A stretch of 64,000 nt of DNA, taken from the NCBI GenBank assembly GCA_023078555.1, contig CM041197.1:1081501-1145500 (forward strand), in the 5' to 3' direction. Positions 22,706-35,031 of the stretch are shown one piece after another. The first letter of the stretch is position 1, and each line of letters opens with the position of its first letter. Under the pieces are notes generated by a model, which saw nothing but the letters and a program-made list of their open reading frames with translations, was not told the origin of the DNA and did not search any database. Origin of the DNA: Ulva prolifera. Its lineage: Eukaryota > Chlorophyta > Ulvophyceae > Ulvales > Ulvaceae. Both the position numbers and the translations under genes were made by a program.

Positions 22706-23798
22706 TGTGTCCTTGGACAAGCTAGCTGGGCTACATGGCCCTTATCGCCATGCAGCTCGCCTTCCTCAAAGTGACGCCGTCAGATAACAGCTGCTCGAAT
22801 TCCAGGACCGATGCTCTGTGTAGATACAGTTGACCGTCACAATCTGCGTCGTCCGTATTGCTGATGAAGTGGTGTACGGTTGCAACGCTTTCGTCGGGAC
22901 ATGTTCTTTGTCATGTAGACGGTGCAGTCGAACGCCCTGGATCTACTGTTAAATACAGACCGTGGCTGAATAACGCAAGTTCCACCCGGCGTGTCATCCT
23001 ACATCAGGCTGGTTGATGTCTCGACTGTTTGTCCAACTATTCGCTTGCTGTCGAACTCGCCCAGCCTGGCCTGCGCATGGCGGAGAATCACACGAGGATA
23101 TATTCGCAGAGTATCAGCTGTCACTGAATTTCGCTGTGTCAGCGGCGTGCAGCGGCTTTGAAGATTACCTTGTGGAAGCGTGGAAGCGGGGTTGCTGGCA
23201 AGCGCTACTCCTTATTTAATGTTCAATAAAAACTCACTCAGGCATTACATAAGTGTGCTTGAGTGTCAGAAAGATCTCCAGTGTTATTTACGGCATCCCC
23301 ACATGGTATGTCTCAAGCGTTGTTGGATTGCATCGTCACTCACAAGTGCTTGACCTGCGTTGTTCAGCATGATTCGTGAAAGAAATGAAAGCTGCGCCGC
23401 ACGAACAATGTGACAGTGGCTAGATTGTTTAGGCCAATCAGCTGACGAGCAAGCAAGACTCCATGTGAACACTTCACCACAACAGATCACCAGATGGACT
23501 GAATCGACCCAGAGCAACAGCAACCTGCTTCTCATCATAGTAAGTAGCACATGTATCACCTAGCAAACCTGTGGCGCCACAGCTTCCCTGCACTACTAGA
23601 GATTTGGTCGCAGGTACAAAGGGAGTCATGTCAGCTTCACATGAACCCATGCAGCATCAGATGTGCTGAATGTGGCTGTTGCAATGCTCTCATCTCCAGT
23701 GGCAACAGGCCAGCTGTGAGGGTGCAGGCGCCATGTCACAGCACCGAGCGAGGAGCAGGGTCGCCGCATGCATCAAACTGCACTTCCTGTTCAGGTGC

Positions 23799-24042
23799 CG
23801 TGACCAGTGCTCTACAGCCCGGTGGCTTCCCGGCTGAAATCTATGTTTCCCCAGGAATGCCCCTAGAACTTGGAGAAAATGACCGGGTTTGCCGCTGCAA
23901 ATGAGCTGTCAAAGCCAGCATTCTCTAGGGATAGCGAGCGCACCCCGCTGGCAGCTGTTCCTCAGGGGTGCAGTACCGGTCGAATTTTGCCCTGCGGGAA
24001 TCCCTCCGGACAAAGAAAAGGCCCTGTAGAGCACTGGCCGTG
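23799..24042. mobile_element. Possible MITE-like fold-back element
   Basis: CCAGTGCTCTACAG near 23804 recurs as its exact reverse complement, CTGTAGAGCACTGG, at 24024-24037. The arms extend weakly outward and are about 220 bp apart. There is no coding sequence inside. No flanking target duplication was identified, so the call is tentative. Confidence 0.35.
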
Positions 24043-25875
24043 ATTGTCACTCAGTACCACTCAAAATACCCTCAGACCTTGGCACCGGGTGCAGCAACCC
24101 GATGCGCACACAGTCACTGCATATACCATGCTGTACAGTCCTGCTGAAACTGTAAGCCGCATACACTCAATCTGTGAAGTTTTGCGGGAAATATCGGTTT
24201 GGTTTTGAGTCACCTTTCGCGCTTTATTGCCGTAGATTTGCTGACGTTAGTAGCTCGTAGATTTGTTGTTAGTAGCTCGGTTTGCTTGTTACGGGCCGAC
24301 TTGCACCAATGCCTAGTGCATGGTGTACTGTCGGTGCCACATGGCACCTCCTTCGAGGTGCTGCGATGGATACGCGGGTGGCTGGCCGTGATGCCTGTGC
24401 TCATCGGAGTTGATGCCGTTGGTGTCTATGTTTGAACCGACTGTTTAGACGACTGCATCATCGCAGTCTCCCTGACTACAGCAGAGTTCTAAATGCCGCT
24501 TCGACTTTCACCGATGGTGCAGTGCCGCTGGACACCATCGGCACGTACTGGCGACATGTTCTGGCATGTTCTGACGGAGATGGGTGAGTTTGAATCACCG
24601 ATTCTGAGTGCATCATCCTTGTATTCAGGTCTGAAATGTTGTCCACATAAGTGCTGGGTCCAGTTCATTTGCGTGGCGTTGAAGATACCTCAAATCGCTT
24701 CCAGTATTCGATGCGAAGTTCACAGTGCCACATAGGTATACAGCTGTACACATCATGGCATATATGCATTGTCGAGTCGATCATGTCGAATCGGTGAAAC
24801 AGAGCTATGCGGTGACGAGCAAGTATCGTGTACACAGCATCTCTGTGCAAGTTGGAATCTGCGCCCCACTGCAGGTCATGTGTCTTGAGACAGTACAGAA
24901 GGTCGTTCATGCATGTATGCACCCGGTTTTGGCTCAGCCGCGCTTGAATATCGGCCGTGTATCTCCGTCGTCATCGGCACGGCGTCGCCCAGTCACTCGG
25001 CACACCGCACGCCGGCTCACCACCGCAGTGTGCCGCTGCCGATTGCCCCGACCTTCGAATCGCCGAACTGGCTGTGTGGAAACATTGACCAACCGAGATG
25101 TTGAAAGGAGCTCAGACGAGCATGTCGGCCTGTCGAACCACACCACAATGATCACCCGGACCACGTCCGTCATCTAATCCGATCACTCTACTGTATTGGC
25201 TGATCCGTACACTTATGCTTGGGTGACGTGGCCGTTCACGACGCGCAAGCTTGAGCTATCATGACCGCAGCAAGTGTCCTCACGGGCCACCGGCGCTGTA
25301 GCACTCCAGTCGTCGTCAAGAGATCACGCGCGCCCGCATGTCAACCCGAGACGCCCGCCATATGCGTTGCGCTCTAGTGGCCATGTACGGACCTCGCATC
25401 AAGCACGAGGTCTGCCCCTGAAGCCACATTCAGCATGCGCGTCGCTCCGTGTGAGTGAGCGTATGTTCCGTTCAACTGGGGAGCAAGCGGCTGTTGCAGT
25501 GCAGATCGAGGGTGTCCAGTCTCTCTCGAGGATCCTGCATCATCGACCCCGCAGCTTCTAGTGCAGTACGGCGGCACATGGACAGCCATATCTCGAGATA
25601 TGGTCAGAACGCACTGGCTTCGACAGATCTCGTTCGGTCTGTTTGGTCGCACCAGCAATCATTGCACTCACAAACTCGCGCTGTGCAAGGGGCAGGTGCG
25701 TAGTACGTGCCGGTTCGTACCTCGCACCAAATCCTGGCGCCCGGCAGGCGGTCAAACACTTTGTGCACAGTCGTGCACTTCCGGCAGCCAGCTGCGAGCT
25801 CGCAACGCATGCATGGCGAAGCCGGCTCCTGCCCATGCAGCTGCAACCCCGTGCGATGCCGGTCCGCTCTGTCAA

Positions 25876-25881
25876 TATATA
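25876..25881 (+). promoter_or_regulatory. TATA box candidate for peroxidase B
   Basis: TATATA within GTCAATATATACC lies 158 bp before the start codon at 26039. Between them is a strikingly C/T-rich tract (about 25905-26000), as often found around transcription starts. Confidence 0.5.
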
Positions 25882-26038
25882 CCAACGCCTGAGACACAAA
25901 ATTCATCCACCCCAGCTCCTCTACATCTCCTCCACAACCTTTAACTCCAACTCTTCCACCTTCAAAACCTTCACTGCCTGCAATCTTCTTCACAAGCTTA
26001 AAGTCCAGTTGTCTACACCACTCCGTAGAATTCAGACC

Positions 26039-28368
26039 ATGATCAAGTCAGCTGCAGTTGCAGTCGGCCTGCTGGCCATCTGCCAGGGCGCCGCAGCGCA
26101 GCGCACCTTCTCGGCAGATGCTGCTGTTGCGACCGACAACAGTGGGGAGGCGGGCAACGCCCCGGGGGCGCTCAACACCGCCGCCGAGGAGGTCAGCGGG
26201 GGAGACACCGTCGAGCTGGAGAGGCAGGAGCTCGTGCCTGTGTCGACTCTGCCCCGCACCTGCGACTGCCTCGCTGCCACCACTGTGGTGCGCTCCTGAC
26301 AACCTGTCCCTTCCGGTTCAACTGTGCCATGAACAGCTCTGTATACACGAGGTAGTCTTGCACAGCAAGCTGCCAAGATTGTGTCAACACGTCAATCACA
26401 TACTGTATGCAACTTTCCATGGAGGAATGTTTGCTGTGAGAGGTTTATGATGAACTGCATTACGGGAGCAGGTCTGACAGTGAAGTCGCGGTTCAGCTGC
26501 TTCTCTCCAGCTACTGCTGATGAGAGATGTGCACACATGCATGCACACAGGTTGTATTCAGAGCCTTGAGATTGTGATATAAACATTGACCAGGGCTGTG
26601 GCTGTAGGAAGTGGATGACATCAGGGGCATCAGTAACGAGTTTGCAGCGGACGGCAACGCCAAGAGCTCTGCAGGCCTCTCCAACATGGTCTGGGGCTTC
26701 GGCCAGTTCCTCGGTGCGCCCCCACACGCATGGCATCCATGCAGTAGCATTCGTGAAGCCAATGGCCTTGATTTGTGACCATGTCGATCCTGGTTCTGGC
26801 AATGTCGACGGATGTCCTGCCGACCGTAGTGACGCAGCAGGCACGCCTCAGTGCACCCCGCCACACAGCATGCATGCATGCATGTGTGTGCACGAGCCAC
26901 CATGACCTGCCTGCCGCCATGCAGACCACGACCTTGCACTCACAATCGAGGACGAGCGGGGCCCCACCATCGAGGTGGAGGCCGTCATGGAGGGCGACCC
27001 CATGGAGCTGCACCGCGCCGTCACCACCTTCCGCCGCGGCTGCCGCACCACCCTCAACGTCCACACCGGCCTCGTCGACGCCGGCCCCGTCTACGGCACC
27101 GACGAGGCCTACATCCAGAACACCCTCCGCGAGCCAGACAGCTGCCGCATGCGCGTGGCTGATGGGGACTTCCTACCGCTGACGACGACTGCGGACGGCG
27201 ACGGCCGCTTCTTCTTCATCGCGGGCGACGTGCGGGTGTCGGAGCACGCGTTCCTGGCGTCGCAGCACACCGTGTGGGTGCGCGAGCACAACCGTATCTG
27301 CGAGGAAGTTGACGAGGACCCTGCGCTCGCCGGGATGTCCCAGGACAGGAAGTTTGACCTCGTGCGGGAGGTTGTACGCGCCAAGTTCCAGCAGGTCGTG
27401 CTGACGGAGTTCCTGCCGGCGCTCGGCATCACGCAGGCGGACCTCGAGGCCGCGGAGCGGCTGATCAACACCCCCGACGTCTCGGTCGAGTTCAGCATCG
27501 CGTACCGGCTGGGGCATGACCTCATCGGCAACGACGTCGGCGGGATTGACATCGCCGGCGCATTCAACGCGGAGAACTTCCTCCTGGACAAATCCGGCCC
27601 CGCAGGCAACCCGACCGTGACGTACAAGGCCAATGCAAACAGCCTGATCAGCAACATCATGTTGCAGCTGTCCACCACCTCCGCCAACGAGATCGACGGC
27701 AAGCTGTCCGACGCGCTGCGCAACTTCCTCTTTGGCCGCGACATGGCGGAGGACCTCGCGGGCCGCAACATCTTCCGCGGCCGCGAGCTCGGCGTCCCCA
27801 CGTACGCTGGCGTCGCACAGTGCTTTGGCCTCGAGCATGATGCTACGGTGCGGCTTCCACCCCGCAACATACGCCATGGCCCAGATCTTGTATTTGCTCT
27901 TAGCATGTCCTGCAGATGTTCTGCCGGACCTGCACAATGGACACAGTTGACATGTGCTACCAACAAACAGGCCATACGTTGTGTCTGTGTGTGGTTTTTT
28001 TTTTTTTTTTTCGGCACCCTTCCCAATGTAGCTGTTCTCAGGCAGCCGTTGTCAGGCAGCCAGTCAGCCAGTGTCAGTATCCAGAGTATCACTGGCACAG
28101 CGGCATGCAGGTGGAGGCAGAGACTCCTGACCTGTGGCTCGGCCTGCTGCGCGAGCCCAAGGCCGCCGGCTCCCCCCTCCCCCCCACCCTCCGCGCCGTC
28201 CTCGTCGAGCAGTTCCACCGCAGCTTCTTCGGACCCGGCGGCTTCTACTGGCGCCGCAACGTGGACGCGATCGGGGCCTTCCGCGAAGAGGTCGAGAGCA
28301 GCACCTACGCCGCCATAATCTCGGCCAACACCGGCGCCTCTGTCTCCGGCAACGTCTTCCTCGCCTAG
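26039..28368 (+). CDS. Secreted animal-type haem peroxidase B (four exons)
   Basis: Exons 26039-26287, 26608-26713, 26925-27847 and 28111-28368 give 511 aa. MIKSAAVAVGLLAICQGAAA is a typical signal peptide with cleavage before QRTF. The mature start FSADAAVATDNSGEAG is shared with A. Distal D119/H120 come from the exon 2-3 splice (FGQFL-DHDL). Catalytic R222 and E225 are in VRVSE, proximal H316 in YRLGH and N400 in GRNIFRGRE. Exons 2, 3 and 4 have exactly the same lengths as in A, so the pair is a duplication. Intron 3 carries a 17-base T run (27995-28011) upstream of its acceptor. Donors are GTGCGC, GTGCGC and GTGCGG. Extracellular H2O2-dependent oxidation is inferred from the family; the substrate is unknown. 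Confidence 0.93.
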
Positions 28369-30849
28369 ACGTTGCCTGATGTTTCGGTGACTCCACCAAT
28401 ACACACACCTGTATTTCTCACAGGTATGGCGGCGGAGGAGCATGCATGCATGCATGAGGTTCGCCACTTGCAGGCTCCTCACAGCCCCTGGAGCTTGCGG
28501 CGCTATGTGACACGCATGACAGGCATGCGTGTTTATGCATCGCATCACCCGATGACGAGCCGGCGCGGGCCTCACAGATGTAGCTCTGGAGTGCTCTGCA
28601 CGGCGCAGAGGGCAGTAGATAGAAGGGCAGTTACGTAGCGTACAGAATTTCTTGGGTACAAGTCCGGATGTAGGTGTCCGGCAGCACACTTTTCGTTTCA
28701 GCTTTCAGGCAGTGTTGTTCGCTGCGCCTCTTGCGACAATTGTTCATCCGTAGAGGCATACTTCCTTTATTATTACTCGAAAGGATGGGCTCGCTCTGGG
28801 GCCCCGGGCAACCTAGGTGGTGAAGCGCTCTTGTGAGGAGTGCTCACACAACCACATGTGTGAACTATGATCAGATAAGATGAAAGAATGTAACCTTATC
28901 GTCAAAGAATCGCCATGGATGCTTTCCCGATTCAGATTCTGCAGAGTGGGTGCAGAAGATATGCGCCCACACCAACATGGTTTGGCAGCATCTGTGGCCA
29001 CAGACCGGTCGGGTATCTATGAAACCCTCCAGGCCAGGAGTTTTTAGCCACACCTGCGTTTTTAGCCCCTTGCACACATTGCGTAACTCGTTGCTTGTCC
29101 GCTTGCCATGCCTGCACACTGACTGGTCAGCACTTCCGGAACATTGTGGCACGATTTGTGATAGTCCAGTGGTAGAGCGGTCTTATCGCTGGACTATCAC
29201 ACGATTGCAACTTTTGCCAGTATCACACAACGCAGTGCAGCCACGTGTGCACAGGGGCCCCACGGGAACTTTTAACCGCCTCAAAAAAAGCCCAGTCACT
29301 GGCTCTTGGTCTGGCTCATCCTCTTGAGGAGTCCCAGGCGTATACTATAGCGGCATGTGCCGCTCCCGCACAAACTGCTAATGAGAATAACACATAACAA
29401 CACACCCATACACAGTGTTTATTAGACACACCCAAACTTCAGCTGCCAGCGGCGCTGCATGTCTGCGCCCATATAAATATATATATATTTTAACCCTGCG
29501 CGCGCCACTGAGGCGGCAGATCGATAGCGCATCTCCTCGGCCTCTTCTTGGCACATGCATGATGCGGCGCCGGGTCCCAGCCGCCCAACCCATCTCCCTC
29601 TAGAGCTCTTCCACAGACGCAGGATTTCAGCCCTATCCCTTCACGATTGTCTGTGTGAAGGCGGGCCGACCGGCAGGCCAGCTCAGCCTGCCATCCCCTC
29701 CTCTGCGGTGCCATGCACGTGTGTACATCATACGCTGTACACATGTGCGCCCTTGACTTGCTCTACACTCGTGGCCACCTCGCGGTGTGACACTGTTGGT
29801 ACTGTCCAGGTGCTGTGGTGGAGTAGCATGCCTTCGTCTACACAGGTCGTCGCTCATGCGTATGAGCGCCTCCGTATGAGCGGCAATATGAGCGGTAAGT
29901 TCACCATGTTTGGGTCGAAACGCTGACCTGGAGAATGTGACATCATTGGAAGCATACCGAAATTCGGCTCGTGCGGTTGGATAGCCTTGCAATTTCATGG
30001 TCAAGGCCTGTACCTGGCCAGATTGCGTCATTTGATGAAGAGTCCGTTGCCGAAAGCATGCAGGACTGCTCTGCGCGGGGACGCTCGCGCTGACCGCTGG
30101 TAAAGGTGCTGGTGGAAGCTATCACGACGATCCCGAGGTCTGCATTAGCAACTTTTACATACGTGCAATCTGCTGATTTTATGCACCACGAGCATCGGTG
30201 ATGGACCCGGCCGGTTCGCTCTTATTCAGACTGGCTTTCGACTTGAAGACCACCATTCTAGGCACATGGATTGATCAATGATGAGTGATGATGAAGGCAT
30301 GATGGCCGAACAGCCTTCAGGTAACCATGGTCGGTTACCGCGGGTCTGAGAGCGGTCTGTTTCGGCTCTGGCGCTTGAATGTGAGTGTGGCGCAGAGGGT
30401 GATCGGCGATGAACCAGGAATGCAGTCTGACGAATATGGAATAATAACAAAAGAGATCACGGGAGAAGTCAAACACTACACGCCTGTGGCCAGGCCCGCG
30501 CACAAAGCTGTACGGGTCTGTTTATCATTCGATAATGTCCTCCCATCTGGGCGCGCACAGGTTAAGCCTGCACAGTCTACCATCTGGTGCATGTTTTGTG
30601 ACAGCAGTTTGTGGTCGACGCCTCGTCCTCGTGGGCTGCATAGCAAAGACGATCACGTCGTGATCATGTGCACCGACAGCGTCGGCGGTCTCACCGCCAC
30701 CCCGTGAAGCATTACTTCCGATACGATACACAGATACATGGTGTGTTATGCGATATGCGTTGACGACTCAGACTGTTGGTCTTGCCTGTCACCAGCGACG
30801 TGCCGATTGTGCACGACCAGGTGTAACCGGGTCTCACTTGCGTCAAATA
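28369..30849. other. Spacer between peroxidase B and the DNA transposon
   Basis: No gene was recognised. It contains a small flanked hairpin (29157-29201), an AT-rich patch near 29470-29490, and a segment sharing 23 bp with 38282-38304. Confidence 0.5.
29157..29201. repeat. 13-bp perfect hairpin flanked by 7-bp direct repeats
   Basis: TGTGATAGTCCAG (29157-29169) pairs perfectly with CTGGACTATCACA (29189-29201) around a 19-base loop. CACGATT occurs at 29150-29156 and at 29200-29206, so the hairpin looks inserted. Its core, AGTCCAGTGGTAGAGCGG, resembles a tRNA D-arm and A-box. There is no T-arm, so this is not a tRNA gene. Confidence 0.55.
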
Positions 30850-32270
30850 TTACACCTCGTATCCGCGCGGCTGGGCAGTCAAATCCACCCGAAACTGGTA
30901 GTAGCTACTCAGTTTGTATCCCTGCGATCTCTCAAACTCGCGAAACCGCCTCCCTGCGACAGTTTTATCGCTCACCGGTCGCCACTGGTCCACTCGCTCT
31001 GTCCCAAGCACTGGAAGGACTCTGACTGGTGTGGCAGTCTGACACGGTGCAGCGATCGCGCAAAACGCAATACCTTTGTATGCATCATCACTTCTTAGTC
31101 GATCTTTCCCGAAACCATCAAGTGCGCCTCGACATTTTGTGACTGCAGCCGCTTCTGCGGCGATGTCTGTATCCTTCCGTTTCCTACCTGGACGTACCGT
31201 TTTCCGTAGCTTCGATTCTTGTCCAGCTTCCGCAATTTTCTGATTCAGGTGTCTAATGTCCGCTGGGTATTCTGCTTCCCCAATCCGCGACCACACCATG
31301 CGGTCGCATCCGTAGAATTCGGCATTTGGGTCTGCCCTCTGCAGCAGACTACTTACAGAAGATACATTTCGTCGTCTTTGTGGGCGCAGGCGGTGTAACC
31401 ATCTCAGGAGGTTGACTTGAGCCGTGCGCTCCTTCGGATTCGTGTCCGAGTCTCCCACCCGCAACTCGGTGAACCCAGACCCTGCTGCGTCCGGTCTGCA
31501 TACCAGCATCGTAAGTCCTGTACATAATAGAAACACCCATTTAGTGGGTGGAAGGGAAGACTCCCCCTTTATGACGGCGTTGAATTGTTTGCGATAGTTG
31601 ATGCTGTTCTGTCTGGCCTCGAGTTCCTTGTCTGTCGTCTCTTGCACTTCGCTGTCCGTCAAGAAAAAGTTCAAGTGGCTTGGTCTGTTCATGAAAGACA
31701 CCTGCAAGCTCCGAATCTCCGAGATCCATTTTCGGCCGCCTTTTTGGCCTGTGGCAGTGGCCCCGTCGCATGTGCTGATGGCTACTGCATATCTCTGCAC
31801 CCCATGAGGGGCTCCTGGTACCTCTCGGAACGCACCTGCCGTAGGTGGGCACTGCCTGCGTCACCGTGGTTGTAGTACGTCACATTGATGTTCGGGCTGG
31901 TCACCAAACACAGCCTCAGAAGTGTCTGCTTCAAGCCTCCCGTTGTCCGAAGATTCTCTTCGACCTGCTGCCCCAGATACTTTTCCAAGCAGTACGGCAG
32001 TGACAGTAGCTCGGGCAACTCCAGTACCTGTTGTGCCGTATCGACGACAACCCCGTTTGTGATCGCAGTCTCTAGCCCAGCCCGCACCGGGGCACTCACC
32101 TCGCCCTCCTGAAGGCGCCTGATCGCTTCCATCCGAATGCTGTGACACCGCGCTTGTTGCCGTCCAGCCCCTTCGAGCCCGGCCGCCTCCGTTACAGCGG
32201 CGCACGGGCTCCCACGCAATTGTCTTGGTGTCCCTCTCTGTGCCTCTGCCATTGCCAGGAGTACCTGCAT
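30850..32270 (-). CDS. Transposon C-terminal blocks, role unassigned
   Basis: Frames 32270-31782 and 31800-30850 encode charged segments including PYCLEKYLGQQVEENLRTTG, WISEIRSLQVSFM and a basic VRPGRKRKDTD. They end at QPRGYEV just before 30850. They are in the same orientation as the transposase and continue its composition, so they are taken as its C-terminal part. A GTGAGT donor near 32098 suggests at least one intron. A separate transposon-borne gene is possible. Confidence 0.35.
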
Positions 32271-32291
32271 GTGTAAGTGCGCGTCTCACAG

Positions 32292-33893
32292 TCAACCATC
32301 CCTGTGGTCAACGTCTTTCACACAGTCTTGGCTAAAAACCGGCCGGGGTAGGGGAGGCGGGGTGGGGGGAACTACAAGGTAAAATAATCTGGTACGGAAC
32401 GTGCTGCCGTTCCCGGTTCGGTGGACCGCTGCGACGTGGTCCAGTTGAATGTGTCGGACTATCGGCGCCGATTCTCTCTTCTGCATTGACCTTGGGGGAT
32501 CTTTGTCTATGATCCTTTGCCGTGTTCCCTGTGCCGGGTCCTCTCTGTTGTGCAGCTCGGTCACAATGGAGGTGGCTGTGATTCTCCCAAACAATAAAGC
32601 ACCCAATCCCGGGTTCATGTAGGCCTCGTGTACAAGCGATTGCCATCTACTGGCATGTATGGCATGCATTTCGCGCCAGGTTTGCGGTGCCATGTTTGTC
32701 ATCCTCACTATTTTCTTCTGGTCTTTGTGTACAGTTTCGTATATGTTCGTGTTGTGCTCCTGCACATGTGAACTGGTCACGAGCGTCATGAATGTTACCT
32801 CCACCATAGCTCATCCCGACTGACGCTGGGGGGTGTTGTGTCTGAAATCCCCTCGGCCTTGCCAGGGCTGTTGCGGTTCCGCTGCCGCAGTATAGCATGC
32901 CAGAGTACTGATCGTTGTGGATTGCAGGGCAGGCACATGATTTTGTGTTCGCACCTGTAATCCGCCATGTGTCATCATTTTTTCTGTTGCGTGTGAAACG
33001 ACCAGATGCGTCTTCAGTACCCTTGCTTGTGTCAACGCTTCACTGCTGTCATGAAGTTGTTCCAAAAACTTGCGCATGATAGGGAGGAACACATGTCCGA
33101 TGTGATCTTGAAGGCCATCTGCTTCCTGTTCAGTCCAGCCCACGTACGAAAGGTTGTCTCTCAAGAGCAAAGCCCCCAACGCTGTGAGTCTGCATTCTAT
33201 CCGACCTGAACTTCCTCCATCATGCCCATAAAATATGTAGGGTGGCATTGCAGAGCTCATGGGCCACTATGGGGCTGGAGCCGGAGAGTTCTTACCGTGC
33301 CAGTGCCAGTGGAGCCGCCGTGTGTGCCGCGCCCGGCAGTCCGTCAACAACGTACGTTAACACAGCCTGAACACGATTCATTTCGGCACGTTGGAGCTTG
33401 CCGCCTCCCACTGTGTCGCTTGGTCCCACTAAGCCCCCCTTGAAGGCCAGGGGAAGGGAAGCAAAGGGTGGGACCACAAAGACGGCTACTTCGTCAAACA
33501 AATAATTAAGGCGATCGGTGAGCTCTGCTTTTGTGATTTTTCTCCCTAACTCCTTTCCAAGCCCGGCCAGTAGGGATATTATGCTCTGCACTTGTGAGAA
33601 ATAGTCATTTTACACAAGCTTACGGATTTGACTGAGTGGGACAATTGTAGCGGTGTGGCGCGACCCCCACCATGCCACGGGAGCATGATACAACATAGCA
33701 TGCAACATACTTTCAGTTGATCCAGCCCGAATCGCTTCATCACGCCTAGTGTCCAGTGATGCAGGTGGTCCACCCCCCACAACTCTGGGAGGGCGCCCCA
33801 CTCAAACTGCGAGTCCCAGAATATGCTCTGTAGTGCTGGGCTAGAGGCTTTTATGCCTGCACAACACGAGTGGTCAAGACTCAGACGTGGCAC
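32292..33893 (-). CDS. Transposase catalytic-region blocks
   Basis: Three successive blocks (33893-33579, 33591-33292, 33260-32811) and a fourth (32807-32292) carry the LHHWTLGVMKRFG, KTHLVVSH and ETVHKDQKKI motifs in order. A GTAAGA donor at about 33295 and a downstream TTCAG acceptor support an intron between the second and third. A 38-bp GTAAGC...TGCAG segment near 33590-33630 could be a very small intron between the first and second. The catalytic Asp/Glu residues cannot be assigned without an alignment. Confidence 0.4.
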
Positions 33894-33968
33894 GCTTCAT
33901 AAGGTCCAGTTTGATCTGTCGCCGTATCCTTCGTTACTCGTTTTGTGGAACCCTTTGCTATGCCACAA

Positions 33969-34693
33969 TTACAGATTTGTAGGCTTCCTGTGCCGGGACT
34001 TGCCTTGTCTTTTCATCTCTGCCTTTGACCCTGACTCTCGTATTGCTTCTGCTTCTCTGGGACTCCGGTGTTTGCGGTCTTCTGGGGAAAGCTCATGTGC
34101 TGCGAGGTCAAATTTGCATGTAGAGGTGTGGCATAGCAAACAGGCGGCATCTGTGCCTCCATTGACGCTGTCAAGCCTAAACGCGAATCGCTGCATCAGC
34201 CCCATTGTAGCTGCAGCCTCTACGGTGTCCATAATCAATGTACCCACCATTACGTCGCAATGGGCTGTCAGGTAGGGACCTCTTGAATCAAACGCCGGCT
34301 CGACACTGCTGTGGCGTAACAATTCTTCTCTATCCTTGTGAAATTTCACCCATACCTGCACCAGATCAGGCACGCATGGTTGTAACATGCTGAGTGCATA
34401 TGCCGTCCGGATACCATTCCCCTTCTTGGATCTGGACCATTCGTCATCCCGGACCAACATTGGCGGGGGTAGCGCACTCCGCATTCTGGCTGCGTAGCCG
34501 TCCCTATATCTCTGAGCATCTCCTTCCACATCGCTGCGGTGGTGGCACTTATAGCGGCGTCGATGTCTGCCACGCGTACATGCTCTTGGCCTTTTGGCCT
34601 CTGTGCAAGTACCCATTCCTTCACATTTGGGACCATGCACAGTAGTTGTATCGCATTCTGACGCAGACTGGCATCTACATTCATCGGTGCCAC
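33969..34693 (-). pseudogene. Transposase middle block, frame change near 34520
   Basis: One frame (34693 to about 34520) encodes MAPMNVDASLRQNAIQLLCM onward to MWKEMLRD. The next frame continues with YRDGYAARMRSALPPPML and reads through GPYLTAHCDVMVG and CLLCHTSTCKFDL to a stop at 33969. No credible intron joins them, so a frameshift is likely, though a very short intron cannot be excluded. If it is a true frameshift, this copy is inactive. Confidence 0.4.
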
Positions 34694-35031
34694 AAATATA
34701 GGGTACAGCTCACTGCAGCAGCACGCATTGGCTTATCTAGATCTGTCTCTATATGCTGCAGTCCCAGGCTACTGTTGACTCTGCCGGATAGGGTGTGGTC
34801 GATCATGCAGCACAGGCTTGTCAAACCACTGTCCTTTTAAGAGAGGTCACCTTTTGGCAATTGGGCTGATCAGGGTCTTGTCAAAGAATATTGCCACTGC
34901 GAAAATGGGCCTTGTGGACTCTGCTAACCCTAGTCCGCCCTGCATCCGGGCATGAATCCGAGCCTGCACGTCGCCCCACCATCAGCTGTTTGTGGTGCAT
35001 GACTGTAACTCATACAAAGTCGCCCTGCCTT

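Larger units (their letters stand above)
21427..25800. other. Spacer upstream of peroxidase B, repeats only
   Basis: No gene was recognised on either strand. Visible structure is limited to a 34-bp tandem duplication (22638-22705) and a possible fold-back element (23799-24042). Open frames here are short and lack family motifs. Confidence 0.5.

Noticed and set aside
27109-28689. 526-codon open frame on the minus strand across peroxidase B
   Set aside because: It is antisense to well-defined peroxidase exons and introns. Long antisense frames arise from their GC-rich third positions, and the translation has no family motif.
29157-29201. tRNA gene
   Set aside because: Only a D-arm-like core is present; there is no T-arm with GGTTCRA, no anticodon stem of the right spacing, and the structure is a simple hairpin.
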